DNA of 64,000 nucleotides from Myxococcales bacterium. Its GTDB lineage: Bacteria > Myxococcota_A > Bradymonadia > Bradymonadales > Bradymonadaceae. The translations under genes were made by a program, and so were the position numbers. The notes under the pieces are model-generated. The model did no database searches. It worked only from the letters and a program-made list of their open reading frames with translations, and was not told where the DNA came from. The stretch is taken from NCBI GenBank assembly GCA_007120035.1, contig SKON01000036.1:1-64000 (forward strand), written 5' to 3'. Positions 26,346-34,339 of this stretch are shown one piece after another. Every line of letters starts with the position of its first letter. Position 1 is the first letter of the stretch.

Positions 26346-27937
26346 CTCTCGGCGTCCAGCCAGGACTCGTAGCGCTCACCGTTGGCGGCGATGAAGGGAG
26401 CTTCGCAGTAGGCGTCGCAGACCTCATAGACGTAGAGCACGGACTCTCGGCGGTAGGTGGTGAAGCTGACGAAGTCCTGTCGAGGGATGGTGGCGGTGAT
26501 GCCGATGTCTCTTCGCCAGGCCCAGGTCTCGCGATAGAAGAACTGAAAGTAGCCGGGACCGACCATGGCCTCGATGGTCGGAGAGTGGCTGCAGAACCGG
26601 ACGTACTCCGGGTCGGGGGCAGCGTTGGGGGGCGGGATCGTCAGGGGCATCATGCCCTCGCCGTCGGTGGTCCTCAGGGGGAAGTGGAAGTGGACCACGC
26701 TCTCCAGAGCGGGCAAGAAGTTATCGTCTTCCAGGGGAGCCCAGGGGACGCCCTCGTCGCCGATGTAGAGAGCCCGGATGGTGTTGGAGGCGATCAGCCA
26801 GGTGAAGAGCTCCGTGTCCGGTCGGTCTTCGACGTAGAAGGCCAGGTTACCCAGATCCTGAAGGTGGTTGTTTGGCGGCGCGAGCTCCACGTTGTTCAGG
26901 TAGACCAGGACCACCGTGGTGTCTTGATCCCAGATCTCGGCTCGTTGGTCGATGGCGGCCTGGATCTGCTGGATCGGTAGGGTGGAGTGGGGGTTTTGAG
27001 AGCAGCCGTTCTCTTGCTGGCCCTCTTGATCGAGGGGGCGGAAGGTGCCCAGGACGTGATGGGGCGCCGGGCGTTGGCTCAGGGCGTCGGCGATGGTGGA
27101 GGTGATCTCGGAGATGATGCGTTCACAGCGGGATTCGTTGACCACCTGGAGATCGGCGATGAAGGCGATCATTGTGGGGTGGTTGATGACGGGGACGTCC
27201 TCGTCGATGCGTTCGCCGTAGAGCATGGGCCCCGGTTGTAAGTGGGCCGAGACTTGATCGCCGTCGCGGTCGGAGCGGTGGGGTCGAACCACCATACATG
27301 GAGTGTCTTCACTCCACCCCTGGGGCAGAGGGACCGGATCGTGGAGGGAGGAGAAGTCGACGTTCGGGATGGTGACACCCTCGGCTCCACAGCCGTGGTG
27401 GACGGGGACGTCGGCCATGCCCCACTGAAAGGATCGGCGCAGGGGGATGTCCTCATCGGCGAAGAAGTCGAAGAGGTAAGGGCGGACGGACCGGTTGTTG
27501 TCGATGGCGATGGGATCGATGGCGAAGGTCACGGGGGCTTCGTGGAGCCGGGGCTCAGTGGCGTTGAAGATCCCGTGGCGGCGGTCCACGGCCCGAAGGG
27601 CCGGGCCCGACTCAGGGGGCTCCCACCGACCGGGGATCTGAAACTGGACACAGGTGTAGATCCGGTCGCAATCGAAGGGCTCGTGGGGAAAGGCGGTATC
27701 GGCGAGGTCGAGGGGCTGAAACTCGCCGTCGATGAAGAGCTCGAAGTGGACCCTCCGGAGCCGGGCGTCGTCCTGGATCCGCCACACCAGAAAGGTCAGG
27801 TCCTCCTGGTCGGAGTAGACCACGTCGAAGCCCCGGGGGGCGTAGGGGCTGCGCTCGAACTCAACGAAGGAGCAGCTCGTCAGAAAGACAGAGAGACCCA
27901 GCGCGACGGGGAGGAGTGATGTATGGGGACCGCCCAT
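26330..27937 (-). CDS. Lipoprotein of unknown family, first gene of motor operon
   Basis: A 535-aa lipoprotein with lipobox LTSC (Cys about residue 22). The N-terminal ~130 residues are beta-rich, possibly an Ig-like domain (GFDVVYSDQEDLTFLVWRI). The central part (~240-420) is alpha/beta with a core resembling vWA-like folds (HPTMIAFIADLQVV, TTVVLVYLNNVEL), and scattered Cys may pair. It resembles the other unknown lipoprotein (16507-17457) in layout but not in detectable motifs. It heads the tightly packed operon; a 78-bp gap separates it from the WH-TM2 gene upstream. Confidence 0.7.
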   Translation of the reverse strand: MGGPHTSLLPVALGLSVFLTSCSFVEFERSPYAPRGFDVVYSDQEDLTFLVWRIQDDARLRRVHFELFIDGEFQPLDLADTAFPHEPFDCDRIYTCVQFQIPGRWEPPESGPALRAVDRRHGIFNATEPRLHEAPVTFAIDPIAIDNNRSVRPYLFDFFADEDIPLRRSFQWGMADVPVHHGCGAEGVTIPNVDFSSLHDPVPLPQGWSEDTPCMVVRPHRSDRDGDQVSAHLQPGPMLYGERIDEDVPVINHPTMIAFIADLQVVNESRCERIISEITSTIADALSQRPAPHHVLGTFRPLDQEGQQENGCSQNPHSTLPIQQIQAAIDQRAEIWDQDTTVVLVYLNNVELAPPNNHLQDLGNLAFYVEDRPDTELFTWLIASNTIRALYIGDEGVPWAPLEDDNFLPALESVVHFHFPLRTTDGEGMMPLTIPPPNAAPDPEYVRFCSHSPTIEAMVGPGYFQFFYRETWAWRRDIGITATIPRQDFVSFTTYRRESVLYVYEVCDAYCEAPFIAANGERYESWLDAERCQWR

Positions 27938-28015
27938 GATCGGATCCTTGAAGACACATGGCGAGAGCCATGGAGAAAGGCTACCCGATCAAAGGGATTG
28001 AAAAAAGCGAGCCAA

Positions 28016-29059
28016 TCAGGTGGACGATGAGGACTGGCGATTGATCCGCTCGGCGACGACGACGGCGTCGACGATGGACCAGATGTGGACGACCCACCCG
28101 AGGAAGACGAACCACAGCAGGAAGGTCAGGATGAGCATGATGATGCCCTTGCTGACCTCGCCGTTGTAGATCTGGCCGGTGCCGCAGAGGATCAGGCTCA
28201 AGAGGAGAGCCATGCCGGGCTGATGCTCGGGCTGATCGATATGATCGGCGGAGAGGGCGAGCTCGCCGGAGGCCGTGGTGGTGGCCAGGGCTGTGGACTG
28301 AGTGGGGGCGGTGAACCCGAAGCCACCGTAGTCCTGGGACTGGGAGAAGGGGGCGGTGTCGACCTCGGCGCAGGTGGTGACCGTGGGGCGAGCGTTGGCC
28401 AGGGGCTTGGGCTCGCAGGTCACGCCGGCGTCGACGACGACCGAGGTGGGGCCGCACCGGTTGGGGCGAGCGTCGGGGCGGCCCAGGCGGCTGGTAGAGC
28501 CGTCGGGGAGGCCATCGAATCGGGAGGTGAAGGTCTCCCGGGTGGATCGGCGGGTCGGGGGCTGAGAGGTGCCCTGGAACCAATCGGGGGTCGGCTGTTG
28601 GTAGGACTGGTGGGAAGGGGCCTCGTCGGGACGGCCGAAGCCGCCGTCAGCCCCCGGATAGGGGCTGAAGTCCGTGGGGGAGAGGGTCTCCGAGGGGCCG
28701 CTCTCGTTGATGGAGGTGGTGAACCGCTCGGCGACGACGGGGCTCTTCGGGGTCGGGGCGTTCTCTTTGCCAGCGGCGGCGTCGGCGGCGGCGGCCACTT
28801 CTTCCCAGCCGTCTTCGGCGGGGTCGAGCCGGGGCGGCGTGGGGGCGTCCCCGGACCGGTGGTCGGGGACAAAGTAGTAGAGGTTGCCCTCTTCGTCGCT
28901 GTCGAGCTCCAGGACTCCCTCTTCCAGGAGGGTCTCCAGGAGTTGGTTGGCTTTTCGGGAAGGGATGCCCAGGTAGTAAGCGACCGAAGCAGTCGTAATT
29001 CGGGCGTCAGTCTCGAAGGCCATTTTCAAGATGGCTTGTTCAAATCGTTGCACTTCCAT
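28016..29059 (-). CDS. Winged-helix plus TM2-domain membrane protein
   Basis: A 347-aa protein. Residues ~1-70 look like a winged-helix module (ATVAYYLGIPSRKANQLLETLLEEGVLELD-type helix-turn-helix and wing ending NLYYFV). A long low-complexity Ser/Pro/Thr linker follows (~75-265). The C-terminus is a TM2 domain: two TM helices around GTGQIYNGEVSKG, preceded by PGMALLLSL. The combination places a putative DNA- or protein-binding head on a membrane anchor. It is on the same strand and 78 bp upstream of the motor operon, so it may regulate it or belong to it. Confidence 0.75.
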   Translation of the reverse strand: MEVQRFEQAILKMAFETDARITTASVAYYLGIPSRKANQLLETLLEEGVLELDSDEEGNLYYFVPDHRSGDAPTPPRLDPAEDGWEEVAAAADAAAGKENAPTPKSPVVAERFTTSINESGPSETLSPTDFSPYPGADGGFGRPDEAPSHQSYQQPTPDWFQGTSQPPTRRSTRETFTSRFDGLPDGSTSRLGRPDARPNRCGPTSVVVDAGVTCEPKPLANARPTVTTCAEVDTAPFSQSQDYGGFGFTAPTQSTALATTTASGELALSADHIDQPEHQPGMALLLSLILCGTGQIYNGEVSKGIIMLILTFLLWFVFLGWVVHIWSIVDAVVVAERINRQSSSST

Positions 29060-29196
29060 TGGGCGCCACCCTCTCGGTTACCACTTCGCCGTCATGGGCG
29101 AAGCCTTCGTAGCTTTGAACCATCGTACCCGGGGAGTTTGTTCCCCACAAGGCAGGGGATCGAAGGGATCCCACGGGAGGAGGTCCTGCACAAACC

Positions 29197-29220
29197 GTGC
29201 CTGACGTTCGTCTCAGGCAC
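29197..29220 (-). terminator. Hairpin downstream of the nusB operon
   Basis: A perfect 8-bp stem (gtgcctga / tcaggcac) with an 8-nt loop lies about 60 bp after the stop of the last gene of the rib/nusB operon. The trailing sequence (ggtttgtg) is only weakly U-rich, so factor-independent activity is uncertain. Confidence 0.4.
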
Positions 29221-29277
29221 TTCCTGAGAACCTAATCATTGAACGCAGAGGTTCAACGAATGGATCTGAAGAAGAAT

Positions 29278-29970
29278 TCAGATCTCGTCGGAGGTTCGGT
29301 CTTCGTGGAGGTGATGGGTGGCCCATCGGGCCAGGGTGGCCCGGGGGCCCGGGGGGAGGTCCGTGAGGTGGAAGGCGAGGACCTCCAGAGGAGAGAGCTC
29401 GGCCCGGGTCGCCAGGGCCCGGCGGCCCTGGGGGTCGCGCAGGAGGGTGGTGTAGGCGCCCTGGGCGTCGGTGTCCACGGTGTAGACCCGGGTGTCACCG
29501 TAGCTGTCCCGCGCTACCCATCGGGATTCGCCGTCGTCGACGCCGTCGCCGGCTCGGTCCTCCGGGGGCTGTAGACGCCAGAGGGCCAGGAGCTCTCCGT
29601 CGGCGTTGAAGACATCCCAGCCGTTGTCGGCGCGCTCCACTCGCCAGGCCCCGTGCAGGACAGCCACGTCGGGTTGGAGCCACTCGGGCGAGATCGGATC
29701 TTCGCCGGGGACGATGAGGGCGACGTTGCCTTCGTCGTCGAAGGACACCCGACCCACGGGGCGAGAGAGTTCGTCGTAGACCCGGAGCCCGGATCGCCGG
29801 GTGCGCATCTTCATGGTGGGGCCGTCGGGCCCCTCCAGGACGATCCGTTTGCCCGGGGAGGTGAAGCGATCGTAGAGGGGCTCGCCAGGGGCGAACCGGG
29901 GCGGCGGCTCCGGCGGCGGGAAGCACCCGGCGCAGAGGAAGGCGATCAGGACCAGGAGGGTCGGTCTCAC
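29278..29970 (-). CDS. Lipoprotein, last gene of the rib-nusB operon
   Basis: A 230-aa lipoprotein. The GTG at 29970 overlaps the nusB stop (GTGA) and gives a clean signal, MRPTLLVLIAFLCAGC (lipobox CAGC); longer in-frame starts inside nusB are unlikely. After a Pro-rich neck there are repeated beta-strand units (RSGLRVYDELSRPVGRVSFDDEG, NGWDVFNADGELLALWRLQ), like small WD/beta-propeller-type or RHS-like strands, and a helical C-terminus. The function is unknown. Translational coupling to nusB suggests co-transcription rather than shared function. Confidence 0.75.
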   Translation of the reverse strand: MRPTLLVLIAFLCAGCFPPPEPPPRFAPGEPLYDRFTSPGKRIVLEGPDGPTMKMRTRRSGLRVYDELSRPVGRVSFDDEGNVALIVPGEDPISPEWLQPDVAVLHGAWRVERADNGWDVFNADGELLALWRLQPPEDRAGDGVDDGESRWVARDSYGDTRVYTVDTDAQGAYTTLLRDPQGRRALATRAELSPLEVLAFHLTDLPPGPRATLARWATHHLHEDRTSDEI

Positions 29971-30398
29971 CGCGTGACGGGGATGTCGCGATTCTTGCAG
30001 CATTGGTCCAGGAGGCCATTGATGAACCCGGGGGTGCTCTTGGAGCCGAACTCCTTGGCGAGCTCCACGCAAGCGTTGATCACCACCAGCGGCGGGGTCT
30101 CGCCATGGATCAGCTCTTGAATTCCCAGGCGAAGGAGGTTTCGATCCACGGCGGCCATCCGCTCGATTCGCCAGGTAGGGCTGAGCTCAGTGATCTCCTG
30201 ATCGAGGGCCTCCAGATTGTTCGTGACCGCGGCGACCCGACGCTCCACGTCGGCCCAGAACTCCTGGACGGGCTCCCCGTCGTCCTGGAGGGAGTCGGCC
30301 AGGTCCGCCAGGGCGTCGGGGGCCGAGAGGCCGGAGACGTCGATGGCGTAGAGGACCTGAAGGGCTGCTCGTCGGGCCTTTCGGGGGTAGTCGGTCAT
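29967..30398 (-). CDS. nusB: Transcription antitermination factor NusB
   Basis: A 143-aa all-helical RNA-binding protein that, with NusE (S10), binds boxA of rRNA transcripts. Typical features are RKARRAALQVLYAIDVSG at the N-terminus, WRIERMAAVDRNLLRLGIQEL in the middle and the VVINACVELAKEFGSKSTPGF segment near the end. The start ATG overlaps the ribH stop (ATGA). Its place after ribH is the common arrangement in many bacteria. Confidence 0.95.
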   Translation of the reverse strand: MTDYPRKARRAALQVLYAIDVSGLSAPDALADLADSLQDDGEPVQEFWADVERRVAAVTNNLEALDQEITELSPTWRIERMAAVDRNLLRLGIQELIHGETPPLVVINACVELAKEFGSKSTPGFINGLLDQCCKNRDIPVTR

Positions 30399-30868
30399 GA
30401 GTTCCCCAGGGCGGCGTAGAGGTTGGCCATCTCGAGGGCTGCCAGGGCCGCCTCGGCGCCCTTGTTGCCCGCCTTGGAGCCGCTGCGCTCCACGGCTTGC
30501 TCCAGGGTGTCGCAGGTGATCACGCCGAAGGCCACGGGCAAGGAAGAGTCGCGGGCCACGGCGCCGATCCCCTTGGCGGCCTCGGCGGCGATGTAGTCGA
30601 AGTGAGGGGTGGAGCCCCGGATCAGGACGCCGAGGCAGATCACGGCGTCCACGTCGAGGTGAGCGGCGGCCTTGGCGGCGGCCTGGGGCAGCTCGAAGCT
30701 CCCGGGGCATCGGAGGATCACCAGATCGTCGTCGGCGGCCCCGTGGCGGGTGAGGGTGTCGATGGCGCCGGCCACGAGCTGGTCGGCGAAGATGGAGTTG
30801 AAGCGGGCGGCGACGATAGCGAAGCGTTTGCCCTTGGCGGAGAAATCGCCTTCGATGATGCGGGGCAT
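30395..30868 (-). CDS. ribH: 6,7-dimethyl-8-ribityllumazine synthase
   Basis: Joins 5-amino-6-ribitylamino-uracil with dihydroxybutanone phosphate to give lumazine, the penultimate riboflavin step. The 157 aa contain the family signatures ARFN (residues ~21-24), PGSFELP, GVLIRGSTPHFDYI and PVAFGVITCDTLEQA, followed by AGNKGAEAA. It assembles into icosahedral or decameric shells in relatives. It sits between ribBA (10-bp gap) and nusB (4-bp overlap). Confidence 0.97.
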   Translation of the reverse strand: MPRIIEGDFSAKGKRFAIVAARFNSIFADQLVAGAIDTLTRHGAADDDLVILRCPGSFELPQAAAKAAAHLDVDAVICLGVLIRGSTPHFDYIAAEAAKGIGAVARDSSLPVAFGVITCDTLEQAVERSGSKAGNKGAEAALAALEMANLYAALGNS

Positions 30869-30878
30869 CGGGGCCTCC

Positions 30879-32033
30879 TTACGAGGTGGGTTCGGGGATG
30901 GGCACCTGATCGACGATGGTGATGCCGAAGCTCTCGGTGCCGACGATCTTCTTGGGTCGGTTGGTCAGGACGCGGACGGCGCCGCACCCGGCGCTGCGCA
31001 GGATCTGGGCGCCAACGCCCAGGGCTCGGAGGGTTTTCTTGGGCTGGTTGGCGATCTCCTCGGGGGTCTGCTGCGGGGGGGCCTCCTCGTCGAGGACCCG
31101 CTGGCGGACCAGGTCGGAGGCCGAGACCTCCTGCTTGTCGAGGTAGACCAGGACGCCGCAGCCCTGGCTGGCGATGAACTCCATGGTCCCCGAGAGCTGG
31201 CGAGCCGAGGGGCTGCGGTGATGGGTGAAGACGTCGAAGGTGTCCCATCGAGGCTGGACCCGCACCGGGGTGGGGACGTCGGGGTCGGGGGTCCCGCAGA
31301 TAAAGCAGAGGTGTTCGGCGCCGTCGAGGCGGCTCTTGTAGACCCGTACTCGCCAGTCGCCGTCGTACTCGGTGTGGAGCGGGGCCTCCTCGACGACCTC
31401 CAGGAGGCTCTCGTGCTGGAGGCGGTACTGGATCAGGTCCGAGACGGAGAGGAGGATCAGGTCGTGACGGGCGGCGAATTCTTGAAGGTCCGGGAGCCGG
31501 GCCATGGTTCCGTCTTCGTTCATGATCTCGCAGATCACCCCGGCGGGGGTGAGACCAGCCATTCGGGCCAGGTCGACGCTGCCCTCGGTCTGCCCTGTGC
31601 GGACCAGGACGCCGCCGTCGCGGGCCCGCAGGGGGAAGACGTGGCCGGGCATCACAATGTCGTTAGGCCCGGCGTCGGGGGCGACGGCGGCCTGGATGGT
31701 CCGAGATCGGTCGGCGGCGCTGATGCCCGTGGTGACGCCCTCGGCGGCTTCGATGCTGACCGTGAAGGCCGTGCCGAAAGGGCTGGTGTTCTGGTCGACC
31801 ATCATGGGGATCTTCAGGCGATCGATGTGGTCCCCCGTCAGGGTCAGGCAGATCAACCCTCGCCCGTAGGTGGCCATGAAGTTGATCTGCTCCGGGGTGA
31901 CCTTCTCGGCGGCCATGCAGAGATCGCCTTCGTTCTCGCGCTCCTCGGCGTCGATGAGGATGACGATCTGGCCGTCGGCGATGGCCCGGAGGGCTCGCTC
32001 GACCCGTTCGATAGGTTCGGTGTTCTCGTTCAC
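30879..32033 (-). CDS. ribBA: RibB with degenerate RibA domain (RibBA)
   Basis: The N-terminal half (to ~205) is dihydroxybutanone-4-phosphate synthase, with DAEERENEGDL, the GRGLICLTL strand, SPFGTAFTVSIEA and HVFPLRARDGGVLVRTGQTE all intact. The C-terminal half aligns with GTP cyclohydrolase II but has lost its active site: the zinc Cys triad region (VHSECLTGD...LRCDCG) reads VRVQPRWDTFDVFTHHR, and the GRNIGL loop is absent. The terminal fold (LGVGAQILRSAGCGAV) remains. It likely makes only the four-carbon precursor, as shown for Helicobacter RibBA, so GTP cyclohydrolase II must be encoded elsewhere. The GTG at 32033 is chosen for its GGAGG at five bases; an upstream GTG at 32060 is possible. 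Confidence 0.9.
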   Translation of the reverse strand: MNENTEPIERVERALRAIADGQIVILIDAEERENEGDLCMAAEKVTPEQINFMATYGRGLICLTLTGDHIDRLKIPMMVDQNTSPFGTAFTVSIEAAEGVTTGISAADRSRTIQAAVAPDAGPNDIVMPGHVFPLRARDGGVLVRTGQTEGSVDLARMAGLTPAGVICEIMNEDGTMARLPDLQEFAARHDLILLSVSDLIQYRLQHESLLEVVEEAPLHTEYDGDWRVRVYKSRLDGAEHLCFICGTPDPDVPTPVRVQPRWDTFDVFTHHRSPSARQLSGTMEFIASQGCGVLVYLDKQEVSASDLVRQRVLDEEAPPQQTPEEIANQPKKTLRALGVGAQILRSAGCGAVRVLTNRPKKIVGTESFGITIVDQVPIPEPTS

Positions 32034-32061
32034 ATGTACCTCCAGAAGAGAGGGCGCCACC

Positions 32062-32700
32062 TTACGCGGAGAACCCGGCCTTCGCCAGCGCTTCCATGGT
32101 CAGGGCCGTCGAGGCGGGATCTACGAACTTTCGTACGTACTTACCGAGGACGTCACCCTCGAGGTTCACGGCTCGCCCGGGATGATAGTCACCGAGGTTG
32201 GTCTTCTCCAGGGTGTGAGGGATGATCGCCAGGGAGAAGAGGGCTCCGTCGACGGAGTTGACCGTGAGGCTGACGCCGTCGACGGCGACGGAGCCCTTGT
32301 CGATCAGGTAGGGCCGGACCTCCTCGGGGGCTTCGATGGTGAAGAGGATGGCGTTGTCGTCCCGGGATCGGGATCGGATGGTGCCGACGGCGTCGACGTG
32401 GCCGAGGACAATATGGCCGCCGAGACGATCGCCCACCCGGAGGGCCCGCTCCAGGTGGACCCGGGCGCCCACGGGGCGGTCCCCCAGGGTGGTCCGGGAG
32501 AGAGTCTCGGGGCTGGCGTCGATGGAGAAGGAGTCGCCGTCGAAGGCGGTGACCGTCAGGCAGGCCCCGTCGACGGCGATGCTCTCGCCGATCTCGAAGT
32601 CCGAGGTGTCGAAGCCGGTGGCGATGGTGACCGACCAGTTTCGGCCGCCCTGCTTGCGGGCACGAACGGTGCCGATGTCGGCGATGAGTCCTGTGAACAT
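32062..32700 (-). CDS. ribE: Riboflavin synthase, alpha chain
   Basis: Dismutates two lumazine molecules to riboflavin. The 212 aa form two lumazine-binding barrel repeats: MFTGLIADIG at the start, IAVDGACLTV and GHIVLGHVDAVG in repeat one, then VAVDGVSLTVNSV and VNLEGDVLGKYV in repeat two. The ATG overlaps the ribD stop by one base (TGATG). The operon order ribD-ribE-ribBA-ribH is the classic one. Confidence 0.97.
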   Translation of the reverse strand: MFTGLIADIGTVRARKQGGRNWSVTIATGFDTSDFEIGESIAVDGACLTVTAFDGDSFSIDASPETLSRTTLGDRPVGARVHLERALRVGDRLGGHIVLGHVDAVGTIRSRSRDDNAILFTIEAPEEVRPYLIDKGSVAVDGVSLTVNSVDGALFSLAIIPHTLEKTNLGDYHPGRAVNLEGDVLGKYVRKFVDPASTALTMEALAKAGFSA

Positions 32701-33830
32701 CAGGAGTCCTCCTCGGGAGGAGCGGTGACGCAGGGGCCGTGGATCAACCAGTCGTTCCCGACCTCCTCGAGCTGCGGGGGCTGGATCGTTCGGCGCTCGC
32801 GCATGGCGGCGAGCCCCAGGGCCTCCAGCGGGGTGGGTGCGTCGGCGCCGCCCACCAGGACGGGGGCGATGAAGGCGTAGGCGTAGTCGATCAGATCGGC
32901 GTCGAAGAGGGATCCCAGGAGGGCACCGCCGCCCTCGACGAGGACGCTCATGCGCTCCCGGTGATGGATCGCCTCCAGGATGGCCCGGGGGGAGAGCCAG
33001 CCCCGGTCGTCGGTGGGGATCTCCTGGATCTCGACGCCGCGGTCTGCCAGGGCTGCCCGCTTGTCGCGATCCGACGGGGAGCCGTCTGGGACCGCGGTGA
33101 GGACGACGGTCTTCTCCGGGGAGTGATCGGCCTGAAAGACCTGATGGGTCAGGGGGGCCTCGAGGCGGGCGTCGACGACGAAGCGCAGCGGATCGCGGCC
33201 GCCTTCGATGCGGCAGGTCAGGGCCGGATCGTCGCGCAGGAGGGTGGCCTTCCCGACCAGGATCGCGTCGTGCTCGTCTCGAAGCTGGTGGGTTCGCCGG
33301 CGAGCCTCGGGTCCTGTGACCCAACGGGAGTCGCCGCTGCGGGTGGCGATCTTGCCGTCGAGGCTCATGGCCCACTTGGCTGCCACCCAGGGGAGCTTCT
33401 GCTGGATGTACTTGAAGAAGGGGGCGTTCAGGGCCCGGCTCTCTTCTTCAAGGATGCCGTAGATCACTTCGACGCCGGCCTCCCGCAACACCTCGAGGCC
33501 GCGGCCGCTGACCCGAGGGTCGGGATCGATGGTGCCCACGACGACCCGGCGAATGCCAGCCTCGAGGATAGCGTCCGTGCAGGGCGGGGTGCGGCCGTGG
33601 TGGCAGCAGGGCTCGTGATTGACGTAGAGGTCGGCTCCCCGGGGATCTTCGACGCAGGCCTTCAGAGCGTCGACCTCGCCATGGTCTTCGCCGGCCTGAC
33701 GGTGGAATCCCTCCCCGAGGACCTCCCCGTCGCGGACGATCACGCAGCCCACCAGGGGGTTGGGGTGGGTGCGCCCCCGGGCGCGGGCGGCGAGCTCGAT
33801 AGCTCGGGCCATGTGCCGCTCATCATTCAC
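32700..33830 (-). CDS. ribD: Bifunctional pyrimidine deaminase/reductase RibD
   Basis: Carries out the second and third riboflavin steps. The N-terminal deaminase domain (1-~145) shows HGEVDAL (His50, Glu52; Ala is usual where Gly51 is) and EPCCHHGRTPPC (Cys75, Cys84 zinc ligands). The C-terminal reductase domain (~150-370) has WVAAKWAMSLDGKIATRSGDS, a DAILVGKATLLRDDPALTCR segment and VLVEGGGALLGSLFDADLID. The 376-aa length is normal. The start overlaps nrdR by four bases (ATGA). Confidence 0.97.
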   Translation of the reverse strand: MNDERHMARAIELAARARGRTHPNPLVGCVIVRDGEVLGEGFHRQAGEDHGEVDALKACVEDPRGADLYVNHEPCCHHGRTPPCTDAILEAGIRRVVVGTIDPDPRVSGRGLEVLREAGVEVIYGILEEESRALNAPFFKYIQQKLPWVAAKWAMSLDGKIATRSGDSRWVTGPEARRRTHQLRDEHDAILVGKATLLRDDPALTCRIEGGRDPLRFVVDARLEAPLTHQVFQADHSPEKTVVLTAVPDGSPSDRDKRAALADRGVEIQEIPTDDRGWLSPRAILEAIHHRERMSVLVEGGGALLGSLFDADLIDYAYAFIAPVLVGGADAPTPLEALGLAAMRERRTIQPPQLEEVGNDWLIHGPCVTAPPEEDS

Positions 33831-34315
33831 GACTCTTCCTCGTCGTCGGTGGCCTCGGCGCTGGTGGTGTCGCCGAGCTCTCGGAGCTCGTGGAGGAACT
33901 CCTCGACCTCGCTGAAGCCTCGGTACACGCTGGCGAAGCGAATATAGGCGACGGGATCGAGATCGCGCAATTCTGCGGTGATCGCTGTCCCCAACCAGTC
34001 GGAGCTCACCTCCCGGACGCCGGTCTCCAGGAGCTTTTCCTCGACGCGATCGACGACCTGATCGATGTCGGAGGTGGGGATCTGTCGCTTGCTACAGGCC
34101 AGGCGGATCCCCCGGATGGCTTTGGCGCGATCGTACTCTTGCCGAGCGCCGTCGCGCTTGATGATCTGTGGGAAGGCCTCTTCGATGATCTCGTAGGTGG
34201 TGAACCGCCGTTCGCAGGCCAGACACTCCCGGCGACGACGAATCGCCGCGCCGTCGCGAGCCTGTCGGGAGTCGACGACGCGGTCTTGGAGGTGGCCGCA
34301 GAAGGGACAGCGCAT
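33827..34315 (-). CDS. nrdR: Transcriptional repressor NrdR
   Basis: A regulator of ribonucleotide reductase genes that senses ATP/dATP. The N-terminal zinc ribbon MRCPFCGHLQDRVVDSR...CLACERRFTTYE is followed by an ATP-cone domain (VIKRDGARQEYDRAKAIRGI-type, here IIKRDGARQEYDRAKAIR). The 162 aa are normal length, with a slightly acidic C-terminal tail. It lies directly upstream of ribD, as in many bacteria. Confidence 0.97.
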   Translation of the reverse strand: MRCPFCGHLQDRVVDSRQARDGAAIRRRRECLACERRFTTYEIIEEAFPQIIKRDGARQEYDRAKAIRGIRLACSKRQIPTSDIDQVVDRVEEKLLETGVREVSSDWLGTAITAELRDLDPVAYIRFASVYRGFSEVEEFLHELRELGDTTSAEATDDEEES

Positions 34316-34339
34316 AACGCCTGTGGGGAGGGGGATGCC

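Noticed and set aside
15955-27937. Remnant of a normal flagellar operon
   Set aside because: No other flagellar gene or fragment (fliM, fliN, flh, flg, flagellin) is seen, and the genes are intact and overlapping rather than decayed.
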